Part shown: one piece after another, positions 12,341 through 23,239 of the stretch | Layout: every line of letters begins with the position of its first letter | Numbering within the stretch: the first letter of the stretch is position 1 | From: Putridiphycobacter sp965230195 | Lineage (GTDB): Bacteria > Bacteroidota > Bacteroidia > Flavobacteriales_D > Crocinitomicaceae | NCBI GenBank assembly: GCA_965230195.1 | Contig: OZ245997.1 | Location: forward strand, 1,364,001 to 1,428,000 | Direction: 5' to 3' | Length of the DNA stretch: 64,000 nucleotides | Translations under genes and position numbers: made by a program | The notes under the pieces: generated by a model | The model's input: only the letters and a program-made list of their open reading frames with translations | What the model was told of the DNA's origin: nothing | Database searches by the model: none

Positions 12341-13915
12341 CGAATGGCAGTAGAAGAGATTGGCCGAATCAAACTCATCTTAAGCTGTTCGGTTTCGCAC
12401 ACGGTCGATAATGCATCAAGCCGAATGGACTCGTATCTTAGACAGGTGACAGAGGAGCTGCTAACAGCTGAGCTCCATTGCGTTCGCATGCGTCGTTTGC
12501 TGACCTGGCCATGCATGTCCTTACGTAAGCCATCGCCGAATTTCGCCCACCCATCAGAAATCGCTCTATAGTTGAAACTGAGAACGAGTGGGCATCGGTT
12601 CGTTCTAAACGTCAACAAGGCGAACGAGTTCTCGAATGACCGACGCCGTTCAAGTATTATTGCAGTGCTACGTTTGTCGACAAACGTGCTTCTGCAGAAA
12701 ACAGCATTCGGTTGATGGTGGTACATCTTCCTGATTAAGAATAGAAAGCTGTACTTCGTTGGATGCTGAGTGTGTGTGGTGAATATGAAGAACCATCGTC
12801 CACTGCACGTCTTTTCAGTGTTAGGCGATGGACAACATGCCTTGAAGCAATGCTCCAACGGCAAAGAGAAGTTCCTTTACTGCCTGTTTGGAAAGAACGG
12901 GCTTATCGAAAAAAGCGTCACCCAATGTTGAAGTCAGCTACACTAAGAACGGTCTGCCTCAGTAGGTGACAGAAAACAATAGATTCGGGTGCGTATATGT
13001 CAAGAGAAAATGGACGGCTGCATTTGAAGATACCTGCAAAAATACATCGTCCTAGGCAGCGATACGATAAGTCAAACATCATCAGATGTCCTGCACGACG
13101 TAAAAGACTAAGAAAACCAGCTGTCGATGAATCGACGGACTTCGCGTGATCTGGGCAATCAACCCACAAGAGAATCGAGGAAAATGCCAAATACGGAATC
13201 GAATGAATGATACAGCACTTTTGGCCAGGAGATCGTACTGTCGGATGGATGGGTCACTGACCGATGCCATTCTTGAGTTGTGCAGATGCCTCGAGCATCC
13301 TTACGCGTAAGCAGTACTCGAAGGACAGAGTCTCTTTCAAGAACAATCGTTTTATGCTTTTGCACAAATAACCTGTCACGACATGCGTCAGTCACTCCTG
13401 TGCATCCAATGACCAGAGGTTATCAACATCGTCATCTGGAAACGAATCACTAACGAGGCATGTCCAACGAAGACTGCACGTACGCCATACCGCGTGTTCA
13501 ACTCAAGACGCATCAATAACGTTCAGGTGGATGGAGCCATCCTAATGATCTTCCACGTTTTTCGTCGATAACGCGCCATCCGCTTTGCGCGGCGCTCCTA
13601 GGTTTTTTCGTATTCCAGTTTGCAAACATAAGAATACTTCAGGCATCGATATCAACGTTTTGTGTTGTTTGAAGGATGCTGCTTAAGAAGCAGCATGCGG
13701 TCGATCGAAGAGATACTCAGCGTTTCGAGGCAGTGGATGCAACGAGGCCATTCATTGCTATCCGTCGTGGATCGCACCCCGCTGAGGAGTGCATCTTGAT
13801 TGGTTCCTTTGTTTCTTTCCTTTTCTCTGAACGGTTAGGGTACCTTTAATAGTCTGTGCGTATAGCTTCGTGCAGCGTTGTAGATTCTGGGTATCAGTAG
13901 AGGCAGTAGCTCTTG
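12341..13915. other. intergenic, no gene recognised
   Basis: Several ORFs of 60 to 175 codons exist here, but none shows domain motifs or consistent splice structure. The sequence immediately upstream of 13916 holds the presumed promoter of the GARP gene; no specific element is recognised. Confidence 0.4.
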
Positions 13916-14988
13916 ATGGATTCGAGCGCAGAATTCGCGAGCTTGGTGGCGACGCACCGTCGACTAATGGAAAAATACGAGCAGAACCGATGTGGCCCTC
14001 CGAACGATACCACTTCTAGACAGACCAACCAGCCAAGCAACAGCACATCTGAACCGGCAATGCGTCGAGTGGACGGCACTCCTTGGATAGATATGGCCCA
14101 TGCTTCAACGCCACGTAAGCTTCCGTACCTCACGAGCGAAGCTCTGGAGCCACGCTGTTGTCCGAGATGCCACTACTCTATGGAGCCAAAAACGGTCGAT
14201 GTGCTTTCGACGCCTTTCCCCAAAACCATTCCGGAGCCAAACAAAGCCATGGCTCCATCTTTCTCCACGGACGGAGTGGTCGGCATTAATCACATGATCC
14301 AGCTACAGTTGGCCAGTATGGAATACGCGAGGCTGTTATCTGCCCTGCGCACTGGGAGTTGTCTTCCCCCTCCACCATTTTATCACGATCAACATGTTCG
14401 ACCATACGTGATCGATCCACTGTCCAGTAATGATGGCGTCGCTTCGGATGTTGTGTTCAGGCATCGACGATGGTGTTGTGTTGATGCAGGTCGTCGAGAT
14501 GATTCGGCATCCAAACCCCAGAATAAACGAAAGGATTGTGAGAATGAGACCGATTCTGCGTCCACCCACAGGACGATCCCTGTCAAGCGAACCCGTCTCG
14601 TGTGGACGAAAGAACTCCATGAACGATTCGTGGAGGCTGTTGAGAAACTCGGTCTCGACAAAGCTGTTCCGAAAGCCATACTCGAAGTAAGCCGAACACA
14701 AACGGCGATGGATCTGCCTCTATGGATATCTGCTCTGTCTAGCTGATGGGCGTCGAAGGATTGACGCGCGAGAATGTGGCCAGTCACTTGCAAAAGTACC
14801 GTTTGCAACTCGTCCAGAACCAAACCGATAAACGCAACGGCACATCCCTCCCCAATAAAGAAAAGATCAACGAAGCGCCTTCCTCGGTCGCCCAGGGATC
14901 CAGCGCTTTTACCGAGAGCGAATCCACAGAGAGCGTGACCCACAACACCGGGGATTCATCGACAACAGCGATGCCTGAACAGAAATGA
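13916..14988 (+). CDS. GARP (Myb-like) transcription factor, LUX/PCL1-type
   Basis: There are two exons, 13916-14686 and 14743-14988, joined across a 56-nt GT-AG intron, giving 338 aa with exon phases that sum correctly. The intron sits inside the DNA-binding domain. Exon 1 ends RLVWTKELHERFVEAVEKLG...PKAILE and exon 2 resumes LMGVEGLTRENVASHLQKYR, which together form the single Myb-like GARP repeat of the LUX/PCL1/ARR-B family. The VEGLTRENVASHLQKYR signature is characteristic. The N-terminal two thirds are low-complexity with no receiver domain, so this is not a type-B response regulator. In plants LUX works in the circadian evening complex as a nuclear DNA-binding protein; a clock role here is only a possibility. 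The TTG just upstream of the ATG was not taken as the start. Confidence 0.9.
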
Positions 14989-15548
14989 GATGTACAGCGT
15001 TCGTTCGTTCTTCTTTGGTTTCGCCCTGCTTCGATTAATCAGTCCGACACAATGCGTACATCATTTTGGTTTTCCCCGTTTTTTTCCACGAAGCTGTGAA
15101 CGTCTCACACGTATGATTGCGCGATGGCGAGGTTCGTAACGGTATTAAAGTTGTTTGTGAGCTTTACGGTGTAACTGTGGTTTGTGGCGGAGATCAAGAT
15201 TTCCGTCAGTCCTCGTGCGCATTTCCTCCTTCTCCTCCTCCACCGAATTGTGTGGAGTTTCCATTCCTGCGAATAAACACTCGTGTTGTAACGGAGACGA
15301 TTAAGATGTCTCTTTACCAGAAAGCATTCGATGACCGATTGCGATCATCGCTATCATCACCATCATGCAAACCATGCACATTGCCACCCCATCCAGATCG
15401 ACGACGCACTACAACTCGATACTGGCATGAAAATTCATGTCGATCTATGGCGACACCTGTTCGCGAGTCTTGTTGAGATGGGATCGTCTCTGCTGCGCCT
15501 TGATGTGACGTTTCCCTCGACGCTGCTGGACAATGGATGGATGATACA
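14989..15548. other. convergent 3' regions of the GARP and UBX genes
   Basis: No gene is recognised. The two flanking genes end towards each other here. A short stretch of ATCATC-type repeats occurs near 15343-15365. Confidence 0.45.
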
Positions 15549-16976
15549 TCAAGAGACAGGGATGATAGACATATGCGTACGTTGGTTTTCGCCTGGAGTG
15601 TTGTCGTCTGGCACGGAGAAGAAGGAGAAGGAACTGATGTAACTGTAAGCTGAACCGATTCCATTGTAAACCATCGACATCAGCCCTGCTTCTCCACTTG
15701 AGCCTGCGACTTCACTTCCTTGGCCGCCGCCTGAACTCAACGGCTGATCGAAACGATCTGTCATTTAAATGCATTGTCGGTGGATGGGATGTACCATGAG
15801 TCGGACAGTAGAGCGAGGAACCAGGTCCAACTGTTTAAGCGTTCGGCTGTAGGCGTTTTCTCCGAGTGATTGTCGTGGATACATCATCTCCAGTACATAA
15901 GGTGCTCCACCATCTGTCCGATGAACATCCACATGACTGCAAACCTCTCTGAGAGTGGCATCTGCTGGAAACTCCTGCCTGCAGGAGATTAACTGTCGAG
16001 TAGAGAGCCAAATGAAAGATGCCTCCTTACTCCAGCACATCGTCATTTGTCAACCGTATACGCAAAATGGCGGTTGTGTAAACAGGTGGCGGCGGAGGCG
16101 GCTCTTGTTTCTTCTTCTTTTTCTTCACCACTCGTGGCTGTTCCTAAAAGGTCGCTCACTCGGTACAAAAATGCCCTGTTCGTGCTCTAGATCAAAACTG
16201 GTGGCGTCGATGCTGTCTGCACTGGCCGGGAATCCATCGATGTCGCTGTCCGAACACTCTGGGAAGCAGGAGGCGTGGCGGGATTCTGGGAAGCAGGAGG
16301 CGTGGCGGGATTCTGGGAAGCAGGAGGCGTGGCGGGATTCTGGGAAGCAGGAGGCGTGGCGGGATTCTGGGAAGCAGGAGGCGTGGCGGGATTCTGGGAA
16401 GCAGGAGGCGTCTGCTCAACAGGAGCCTCTGTCGCTGCCTGACGTGATGTGTTCTCAGTCGTCTGCGTCACAGCCATCACACCGTCATGATTTAGATTCG
16501 ATCAAACCTGCTCATCATAAGCACGGAGTCCATTCTCTAGTCGAGTGAGTAGCTCCTCTGCCGAAATGGACCCTTCCACTGAGACCAATGCCACTCCATT
16601 GACTCCCAATAAGAATACCTGTTTTCAGAGTCAGTCAGTAGAGAAGAGGATTGGGCAGGCGAGTACGGCAGGGAGTTGATTGACAGGAAAGAGTTGCCGA
16701 AAGAGACGGGCATTGTTATACTTGATGTCTTCCGTATTTCCCAAGTCATCTTCGAGCAACAGCACCAAACAACGCGCCACGACTGGGGAAAACGCTTCGC
16801 TGCGAAAAGCGTTTTCGATTTCAAGGCTGTTATCGCAGCTTCCTGTTGAATGGTATTGGCAGAAAGAGAAGATTTTGGCAACGACCTTTCAAAAAGATGA
16901 TGAGAGGTCTTTTCTGCTGATGCGAAAGAGATATCGCGTCTGGGACGCTTCCCGAGAAAAAGACCGCAGTGGCCAT
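15549..16976 (-). CDS. UBX-domain protein, UBXN4/erasin-like
   Basis: Seven exons (16976-16886, 16842-16667, 16618-16508, 16462-16199, 16143-16031, 15978-15795, 15743-15549) sum to 378 codons in frame. The N-terminus is a UBXN4-type thioredoxin-like domain: it starts MATAVFFSGSVPDAI, continues KRPLIIFLKG, then QLPAVFLLGVNGVALVSVEG and ISAEELLTRL. A proline-rich linker of PPASQNPAT repeats follows, then a lysine-rich stretch (VVKKKKKKQEPPPPPP), then a UBX domain (AILRIRLTNDD, EFPADATLREV, YPRQSLGENAYSRTLKQLDLVPRSTVRLM). The last exon has a hydrophobic hairpin-like segment (YNGIGSAYSYISSFSFFS), as in UBXN4, which sits in the ER membrane. The expected role is to recruit the p97/Cdc48 ATPase for ER-associated degradation. 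Introns are 43, 48, 45, 55, 52 and 51 nt. The identification rests on domain order and motifs. Confidence 0.88.
16258..16411. repeat. 27-bp coding minisatellite, about 5.7 copies
   Basis: The unit TCTGGGAAGCAGGAGGCGTG plus GCGGGAT repeats with no differences that I can see. On the minus strand, in frame, it encodes PPASQNPAT repeated in the linker of the UBXN4-like protein. Perfect identity points to recent expansion and probable copy-number variation. Confidence 0.95.
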
Positions 16977-17067
16977 CTGCCAGTTAAGCCCCTTCCGCTC
17001 TTCGGTTCTTTAATGCGATCATCGACAGCCACGTTTATGCGCACATACATACATGCAGCCGAGTGAT

Positions 17068-17369
17068 GGGACGTTTCCCTGCTCTACTGGTTCTCATATG
17101 AGCTCATACATCTGCTTGCCTTCCACGATCACCACACATACCCTGGCACTAGACGCTCCTCTCGGGATGAACAGGTGGTCGAGGCTGACGTTGTTGACGA
17201 CGTCGGAGAGGTGAGCGACGAAGGACGATCTTACAAAAACATCGCTGTTTCTTACACATTTCTTTCTTCTTTCATCGCCTTTCAGGTCGTTCGTCCTGTG
17301 TTCACACCAAAAGAATACCGAAATCTACACTCCAAAATCGCGAGCTATTTCAGTAGCCCTTCACATTAA
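17068..17369 (+). CDS. possible terminal exons of an unrecognised gene
   Basis: A plus-strand frame reading YWFSYELIHLLAFHDHHTYP runs to DVVDDVGE at 17211. A good GT...TTTCAG intron (17212-17285) then joins it to VVRPVFTPKEYRNLHSKIAS and a TAA at 17367. No start codon or upstream exon was found between the UBX gene start at 16976 and this frame, and no family is recognised. It overlaps the 3' end of the RtcB gene on the other strand by about 20 bp. It could be a short 3' portion of a real gene or chance coding. Confidence 0.3.
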
Positions 17370-19300
17370 CCAGCGGCTTCAGACGATGCACCACCTCCAC
17401 CAGATCTTCCTGGTTCTTCATGACCGTCTTCAAATCCTTATACGCTTGCGGAGCTTCGTCCTTGACTTTAGGGTTTGTGTCGCATACGATGCCCTGCATC
17501 GCCCTTTCAAAATCAGCCTAGAGACACCCTTTAGCCGCGAAGTGTCCTGCAAGGTGTTTGTGCTGTGCCTGCTCTACAGCCTTAAAGGCCTTGGTTCGTG
17601 ACATCTTCCTTCCGGCGCCATGCGAGCAGGAGTTCCACGCCTGTGACTCGCCCTTTCCCTTTGTGATGTACGATCCAGTTCCCATGCTGCCGGGAATAAT
17701 GCCTGCAGAATACAGGCAGTTGTCAGATGATGCCGACTTGAGAGACAACGTACCGTATTCTCCGGCCTGTGCACTCGTTGCTCCCTTTCTGGTCACCCAG
17801 AGATCCCTCTCGACTGTCTCCTTCGTCTTCGGATCCTTGTACTGGCACCGCTCGCATTGACAGAAGTTGTGGTGTATGTTGACGGAGCGGGTCAAATCTG
17901 GTTCATGTCCCGTGACTTCGTTGACGCAGTCGATCATGATGTCCCTCATAAATCCCCGGTTTCTCATTGCATACCTGCGGCCAGAGATCACAAAATACAT
18001 GGGAGAGCGGGTCGAGACTCACGCCTGGCACCATTCCATATCCTTCAGGTAATCCTGTCCCTCTTGTGTGAAGATCCGCATGTAGTTCAGTCCAGGCGGC
18101 ACCCGAATTCCCTGCTTGTATAGCATATCCCTTGCCACGACGTCATGGTAGGCTGCTGATGTGTTGCCGATGTTGCGGCTGCCGGAGTGCAGCAGAATCC
18201 ACACCATGCCATCCTCATCGTGCACCAACTGAGATTACAGATGAGGTTACGGTCACTGTAGGCGACGGCAGAAGCATTGACCTCGAGAAAGTGGTTGCCT
18301 CCACCGAGGGTACCCAATTGACAAGCGATCTTTCTCCGGCGGCGGAATTCGGATTCCAGTCTCCTGGTCGGTGGTTTCAGATCGCTGATCTCGTCCAGTG
18401 CAATATCAGCCCCTTTCAGAGGGGAATTGTGCGAGTTGAATCCTAGAAAGCAATGGCGGATCGTCTGGTTTACCTCTGTGTATTCTGGAGCGTACCGACA
18501 GGTATTCTTCTTTTGATCAATCGCTGGATCTTCTTCTTGTGGTCCTCCGTCAAATCATCCTTGTGCAAATCTATCAGTGGCACTGCACACATACCGCATC
18601 CTGTAGACAAACAGCAATAGAGTTGGAGGAATGTGGCCAAACTGTCTACCGATGTCGACGCCGACGGCATTGGGACATACATACTCTTCACTGGCGAACA
18701 CCGACCCTATCTACACACAATAGACAAGTGACCGACTATCGACGGTTTCCAGGGACATTACAGTGACGCCCTTGCCCAGGTGCACGTCAGGCATCGCCGA
18801 GACATAGCCGACCTACATGATACACGTCCAAGACGGCTGAATGTCGACGTGGAAAGTGACCGCCAGCCCCGACTCTGCGATGTTGATGAGTTGTTTGATC
18901 GCATCTCGCTCCACCTCGTGAGGATAAGCATACAGTTTAATCTGGTACCACATGTCCAGCGTCGGCAGGATCTACAAGGCGGAGAACCTTACCGGCACGC
19001 CCCTGGTTTCAAGGGTGATCGGCAACTTCCTGTTTTCCAGACGCGTCAAGTCCGCCGTCTCGTTGACGACGGCATCTGCCAACTGAAGAAAACACCTTGT
19101 CGTGACACACGCATAGAATCCCCTGCAGCTGCATACCACGTCGAAGGTGGCTCTGAAGGGGCGCAACGCCAGGAATTCGTGAAGCGAAGGCTTCGGAAAT
19201 ATCCGGGTCAACTCGGACGAGACGGAAGACGTGCGCGACGTTGCGGACCACTTCAGCAGCGAGTGCAAACGCGAAAGAGTCGTTGCTCGAAACATGGCGA
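17350..19300 (-). CDS. rtcB: RtcB-type RNA ligase (3'-phosphate RNA ligase)
   Basis: Many short exons join to a nearly complete RtcB. The order is ETRGVP|IKLYAYPHEVERDAIKQL, then GYVSAMPDVHLGKGVT, then IGSVFASEEYVCPNAVGVDIGCGM (holding the conserved active-site Cys and Mn-binding Asp), then GTLGGGNHFLEV, GSRNIGN, VNIHHN (metal-binding His), TRKGATSA and GIIPGSMGTGSY, then SHGAGRKMSR (the guanylylated-His motif). It ends LVEVVHRLKPLVNVKGY with a TGA at 17350. RtcB joins 2',3'-cyclic-phosphate and 5'-OH RNA ends in tRNA splicing and RNA repair. The sequence resembles the bacterial RtcB subgroup (MPDVHLGKG, GVDIGCGM) rather than the HSPC117 form of animals. An apparent in-frame TAG after KAFKA is removed by a 60-nt intron (GTAGAG...CTCTAG). 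Introns are about 45-60 nt; for example 18942-18992. The 5' end is uncertain: the last secure exon starts near LADAVVNETADL. Confidence 0.88.
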
Positions 19301-19388
19301 ACGTATACGAGGCGAAGGCGATCGCAATTTAACGTCGGCAAAATGCGAGATGTCTTTGTCGTAATGCACGCGACATTCTGTCGTCGAC

Positions 19389-20231
19389 ATGTGGACCTTA
19401 AGCGCAACAACGTGCTCCGCCATCTGGGGGAGAGGCATTGCGTTTCGATCCAGACTCTCTCCGAGATGGATGCGTCGAAGAGGCCAGTCGACTTTGAGTT
19501 GTCTGCCTTACATGGAGAAACTGGGCAGAGAGCAGAAGTCCATCCACTACCATCGCGCTGTCGAGGCGTGTAGAGTCATCGAGCAATCGCCGCGAGCCTT
19601 CATACAAAGGGCCATCATCGATGGACCACGGCGCGACGCTGCTATCTCTTCTTCGCCCGCAGACGATTCGTCGCTCTGGATTCTCTTCGGTGAACATCGC
19701 GGCGTTGACAGTCAACGAATAGATCTGTTTTGTATGCAGTGCATGTTAATCGGGCAACGCTGGCTGCTGGAATCGAGCAGTCGAACGTCACCCAGTTCGC
19801 TGACGGTAAGCTCCGTCAGCACCCCTACCTTTACTGAGAGTGTCTGCAGTCCTGGGCGGAGATTTTGCGAAGTTCGCCGTTGTAATGAGCCAACTGACGG
19901 CGATTGGTGCGCTCGTCCCCTTCTCTCAGATGCGCACGGGTCTGTCTGTCTCTCAGATATCGCGAGTCTCGCCTATTTCAAGCAGCGTCCAGACAAACCG
20001 CGTGTCCCCGAATGGATGCGGAAGTTACTGTACTTAAGCTGCCCGACCTGTGGCATCTGCGGAAAACCGCTACTTAACATGCGCGAGGTTGAGGTCGACC
20101 ACGTTGTCCCGTGGAGTAAAAAAGGTTTGACGAAAGCAGACAATGTGCAGCTTGCACACTACTGGTGCAACCGATCCAAATCCACAAAACTCCTTCCGTC
20201 GGTTTTCGGCGAGGAAGGCCTCGAAGAATAG
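19389..20231 (+). CDS. HNH-nuclease-domain protein
   Basis: The C-terminal part is a clear HNH fold. CPTCGICGK forms a zinc cysteine cluster, then VEVDHVVPWSKKG carries the D-H of the motif, then NVQLAHYWCNRSKS holds the N and second H/C. The frame ends with a TAG at 20229. The frame upstream to 19389 is open but looks partly intronic. GTAAGCTCC...CTGCAG at 19806-19850 and a pyrimidine-rich CTCTCAG before IASLAYFKQ are plausible introns, so the N-terminal half and the start are not secure. HNH domains cleave DNA (or RNA); here the substrate is unknown. It is not associated with an intron-borne homing site or a mobile element that I can see. It appears divergent from the RtcB gene. Confidence 0.6.
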   Translation: MWTLSATTCSAIWGRGIAFRSRLSPRWMRRRGQSTLSCLPYMEKLGREQKSIHYHRAVEACRVIEQSPRAFIQRAIIDGPRRDAAISSSPADDSSLWILFGEHRGVDSQRIDLFCMQCMLIGQRWLLESSSRTSPSSLTVSSVSTPTFTESVCSPGRRFCEVRRCNEPTDGDWCARPLLSDAHGSVCLSDIASLAYFKQRPDKPRVPEWMRKLLYLSCPTCGICGKPLLNMREVEVDHVVPWSKKGLTKADNVQLAHYWCNRSKSTKLLPSVFGEEGLEE

Positions 20232-20667
20232 GCGACAGCTCATCCATCGCTCCCTCATCATCTGCGATACTCTTGCCGTCGCAGATCGGTAGTCTACTAG
20301 ATAGACTGCAGGCCGTAACACGTGCTTTCACGGTGTTGGAATGAGTGGCAGAGATTTCGCACTTCGGTTTGTTTGCAGAAAGAGAGATGGGTTCGAGTCA
20401 TCAAGGCGTGTTCTATCATTTCAGAAACAGCAGCAGTTATGCAACGATATAGATCGCAGACATATGAATTTCTCGTTTTCTTATCTGCGCCACCGACGCC
20501 TCGCAGCACGAATGCGCGATCTCTTTCCTCGTCCCTTGTGTGATAAATATCGTTGCTAGGCGTCTCCATCGTTTGGGACGAACATGGCAGACTGCGCGCA
20601 GCTCCATCTTCCAGTCCATGGCCATTAGCGACAATCCACTGGTCATCTAGCAAAGCCGAAGGCATCA

Positions 20668-22483
20668 ATGGCGACGCAGCAAGAACGACTCCAGGAATGG
20701 CGCAACGTCGCCGGAGAAACAATTCGTCGTTCCGTTCGTCGAAACAAACGGTGTGTCTGGACCACCGCACTCTCCTCCATTCGACTATCTTGTTGTTCAG
20801 GAAACGCAGCCGAGTCGACAACCAACCTAGATCACGCGGCGCTTCTTTTCACGGGAGGCTCGTCAAAGCGGCAGAAGAAGGACTCGCCCAACGCGACACT
20901 TGGCTCAGAGAGGGAAGCGGATACGTCGAGGCCGAAGGTTAATCAGCTTCTTCTGAGAGACGTCCAAGCGCAACGTCGTGTTCTTTCATCAATACAGAGG
21001 GAGAGGAGACATTCCGATTTCGACAAGAAGACATTGCTAGGCATGCGCCGATTGGAGGCGCACAGAAAGCCTTTGATCTAAACCTGCCTGAACTAGGACC
21101 TTATCGACTGGATTACTCGCCCAACGGTCGGCATCTGTTGATCGGAGGACGCAAGGGACATCTCGCTGAGTTCGATTGGCAGACGGGTGATCTTCTGTCT
21201 GAGATACAGGCACGACTCTCAGCTGCTCTCCTTCATTGACTCGCCAGTCTCTGTCAACAGGTCCAGGAGACAGTGAGAGATGTCCGGTTTCTGCACAACC
21301 ACCAATACTGGGCAGCCGCTCAGAAGAAGTATGTGTATATCTACGACAGCGGCGGCTTGGAGCTGCATCGACTGAAGTCCATGCACGAGCCATACTGTCT
21401 TGAATTCCTCCCCCATCACTTCCTTCTCTGCTCTACTGGGAACGTTGGTAGGCATCATGCCGCGTTCTATCAGCGTTCTCTCATCTAACCGGTGCAGGTG
21501 TTCTGACGTGGCAGGATACGACGACGGGACAGCTGGTTGCGTCGCGCCCTACGAAGAAAGGCTGCTGTCGCGTGATGCGTCAAAATCCATGGAACGCTGT
21601 CCTCTGTCTCGGACACTCTTTTGGTTGCGTGTCGTTATGGACACCGAACGCATCCACAGCTGTTGCTCAGATCAAATGCCACAAGACGCCTGTCTGTTCT
21701 CTAGACGTGGATCCCAGCGGACGCTATCTGATCACATGTGGCACCGAACGCATCGTCAAGGTCGTCTTATACGTGTCACGTCAGCGATGTTCGCCACAGG
21801 CACCTTCGATAGGTTTGGGATATTCGCAAGTTCGAAGAGGTACATTGCTACTTCACTTCCAAGACACCAGATGCTGTCAGTGTCAGCCAGACAGGACTGT
21901 TTGCTATTGGATACGGTACAAGGGTAGAGGTCTGGCGAGATGCTCTGGTTCAGAAGCAGGAGAGGCCTTATCTCGTCCACCGTTGCACAGGCAATCGAAT
22001 CGGCTCGCTACGGTTCTGCCCTTATGAAGACGTCCTTGGAATCGGCCATGCGGCTGGACTTCGCCATATGCTTGTTCCTGGCGCGGGAGAAGCGAATTAC
22101 GACTCCTTTGTCGCCGATCCTTTCCAAACGCGAAAAGGACGGCGCGAATCCGAAGTGGCGCAGATGCTCGACAAGCTCCCTCCTGACCTAATCGCGTTGG
22201 ACCCCGAGGATGTCAAGAACGTGAGCCGCATCTCCACTAACGCATGTTCGGATGTGTGATGACAGATCCGGTCAAAGACGGAACCGAACCAAACGAGCGT
22301 CGGGAGCGAAGCAGAGGAGAGCGATACCGAACGGAACGAGACCAAGTCGAAGAAGAAACCGAAAGTGTGCTCTAAGTCTAGCTGCACTCGATATTATAAA
22401 ACCTGTTCACGATGTAGGCGACCAAGGCTCGCCGACAGACGCCAGTGGATGTGCCTTTCGCTCTGAGACGCTTCTACAGATGA
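20668..22483 (+). CDS. UTP7: WDR46 / Utp7-like small-subunit processome WD40 protein
   Basis: Exons from the ATG at 20668 give a protein collinear with WDR46. It starts MATQQERLQEW with a basic N-terminus, then AEEGLAQRDTWLREGSG, GEETFRFRQEDIARHAP, FDLNLPELGPYRLDYSPNGR and GGRKGHLAEFDW. The WD propeller follows (VRDVRFLHNHQYWAAAQ, YCLEFLPHHFLLCS, NPWNAVLCLGHSFGCVSLW, SLDVDPSGRYLITCG, LRFCPYEDVLGIGHAAG). Next come the family-specific MLVPGAGEANYDSF and LDPEDV. The last exon ends ALRRFYR with a TGA at 22481, like the ALDRFVR end of human WDR46. It is a nucleolar scaffold of the 90S/SSU processome needed for 18S rRNA maturation. About eight introns of roughly 45-60 nt were needed. The terminal join after KKKPK is inferred from that C-terminal match. 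Confidence 0.87.
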
Positions 22484-23239
22484 GACAACGAAAGAGTAAG
22501 CTGTCGCATATAGAGGCCGTGTGAAATCTGCTACGCCATCGTCTGTTAGATCAGGAAACTGATCGGGAGACAAGTTTCCTGTAGAGTGCGGGACTTTCGC
22601 GGTCCGCGAGAATTTGCGACGGGATCCTGTACCTGACATTAAACGGGATTGGGTCTATAGTGACTTCATGATCGGAAAATCAAACCACGTTGTCTAGCGT
22701 CTATTGTCTCGGTTAGAATTCTGGCAACACTGTCTTTCCTGCTTCTCTCATGCGCTTCTTGACACAATAAAGGAAGGCGATTGACAGCGGTTTGACATCA
22801 AATCTTACTTAATCGGCGCTCTTCGATGATGCACATGATGTATGCGAATAGACAGAACGGGGATCCATTCGATTTAGCGATAAATCACATAACCGATAAG
22901 AGAACCACCGACAGGAGGTGTGCGACTGTCAACGTGTCGACGATCGAAGGATCAATTCCTAATTGTCGACCATTGTGTTCTGACGAATACCACGACACCT
23001 GTCTCTGATCGGTCGATTAGATTTCGATTGACAGCTATCGATTGACCCGAAACTTGAAGAAAAACTAATCCCCGCGTACGATATCCGAGAACATATTTAT
23101 CGCCCTTCATTAAGTACTCGCGTTTCTTGTCGATGTAGTCGTTTGTCGGCAAAGCGTTTTCGATCGAACTCAAAGGTGTTGTCTTTCAAACCCCGGTCAT
23201 CGCCATACAGACCCGTGGCGCATTCGAACGATATCTTTT
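22484..23239. other. intergenic, no gene recognised
   Basis: There are short ORFs only. GATCGATT-type words recur at 22930-23040. The LRR-associated duplicated flank begins near 23240. Confidence 0.45.

Noticed and set aside
12337..12864. 175-codon minus-strand ORF upstream of the GST
   Set aside because: No motifs, no plausible start context and no splice partner.
16257..16411. CRISPR-like array
   Set aside because: The 27-bp units are directly abutting without spacers and encode an in-frame peptide repeat in a eukaryotic gene.
17518..17524. In-frame TAG in RtcB, suggesting stop readthrough or a variant genetic code
   Set aside because: A 60-nt GT...CTCTAG intron from KAFKA removes it and gives the normal RtcB spacing. 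TAG is used as a genuine stop elsewhere (ASF1).
18780..19364. 194-codon plus-strand ORF
   Set aside because: It is antisense to well-supported RtcB exons and has no family similarity.
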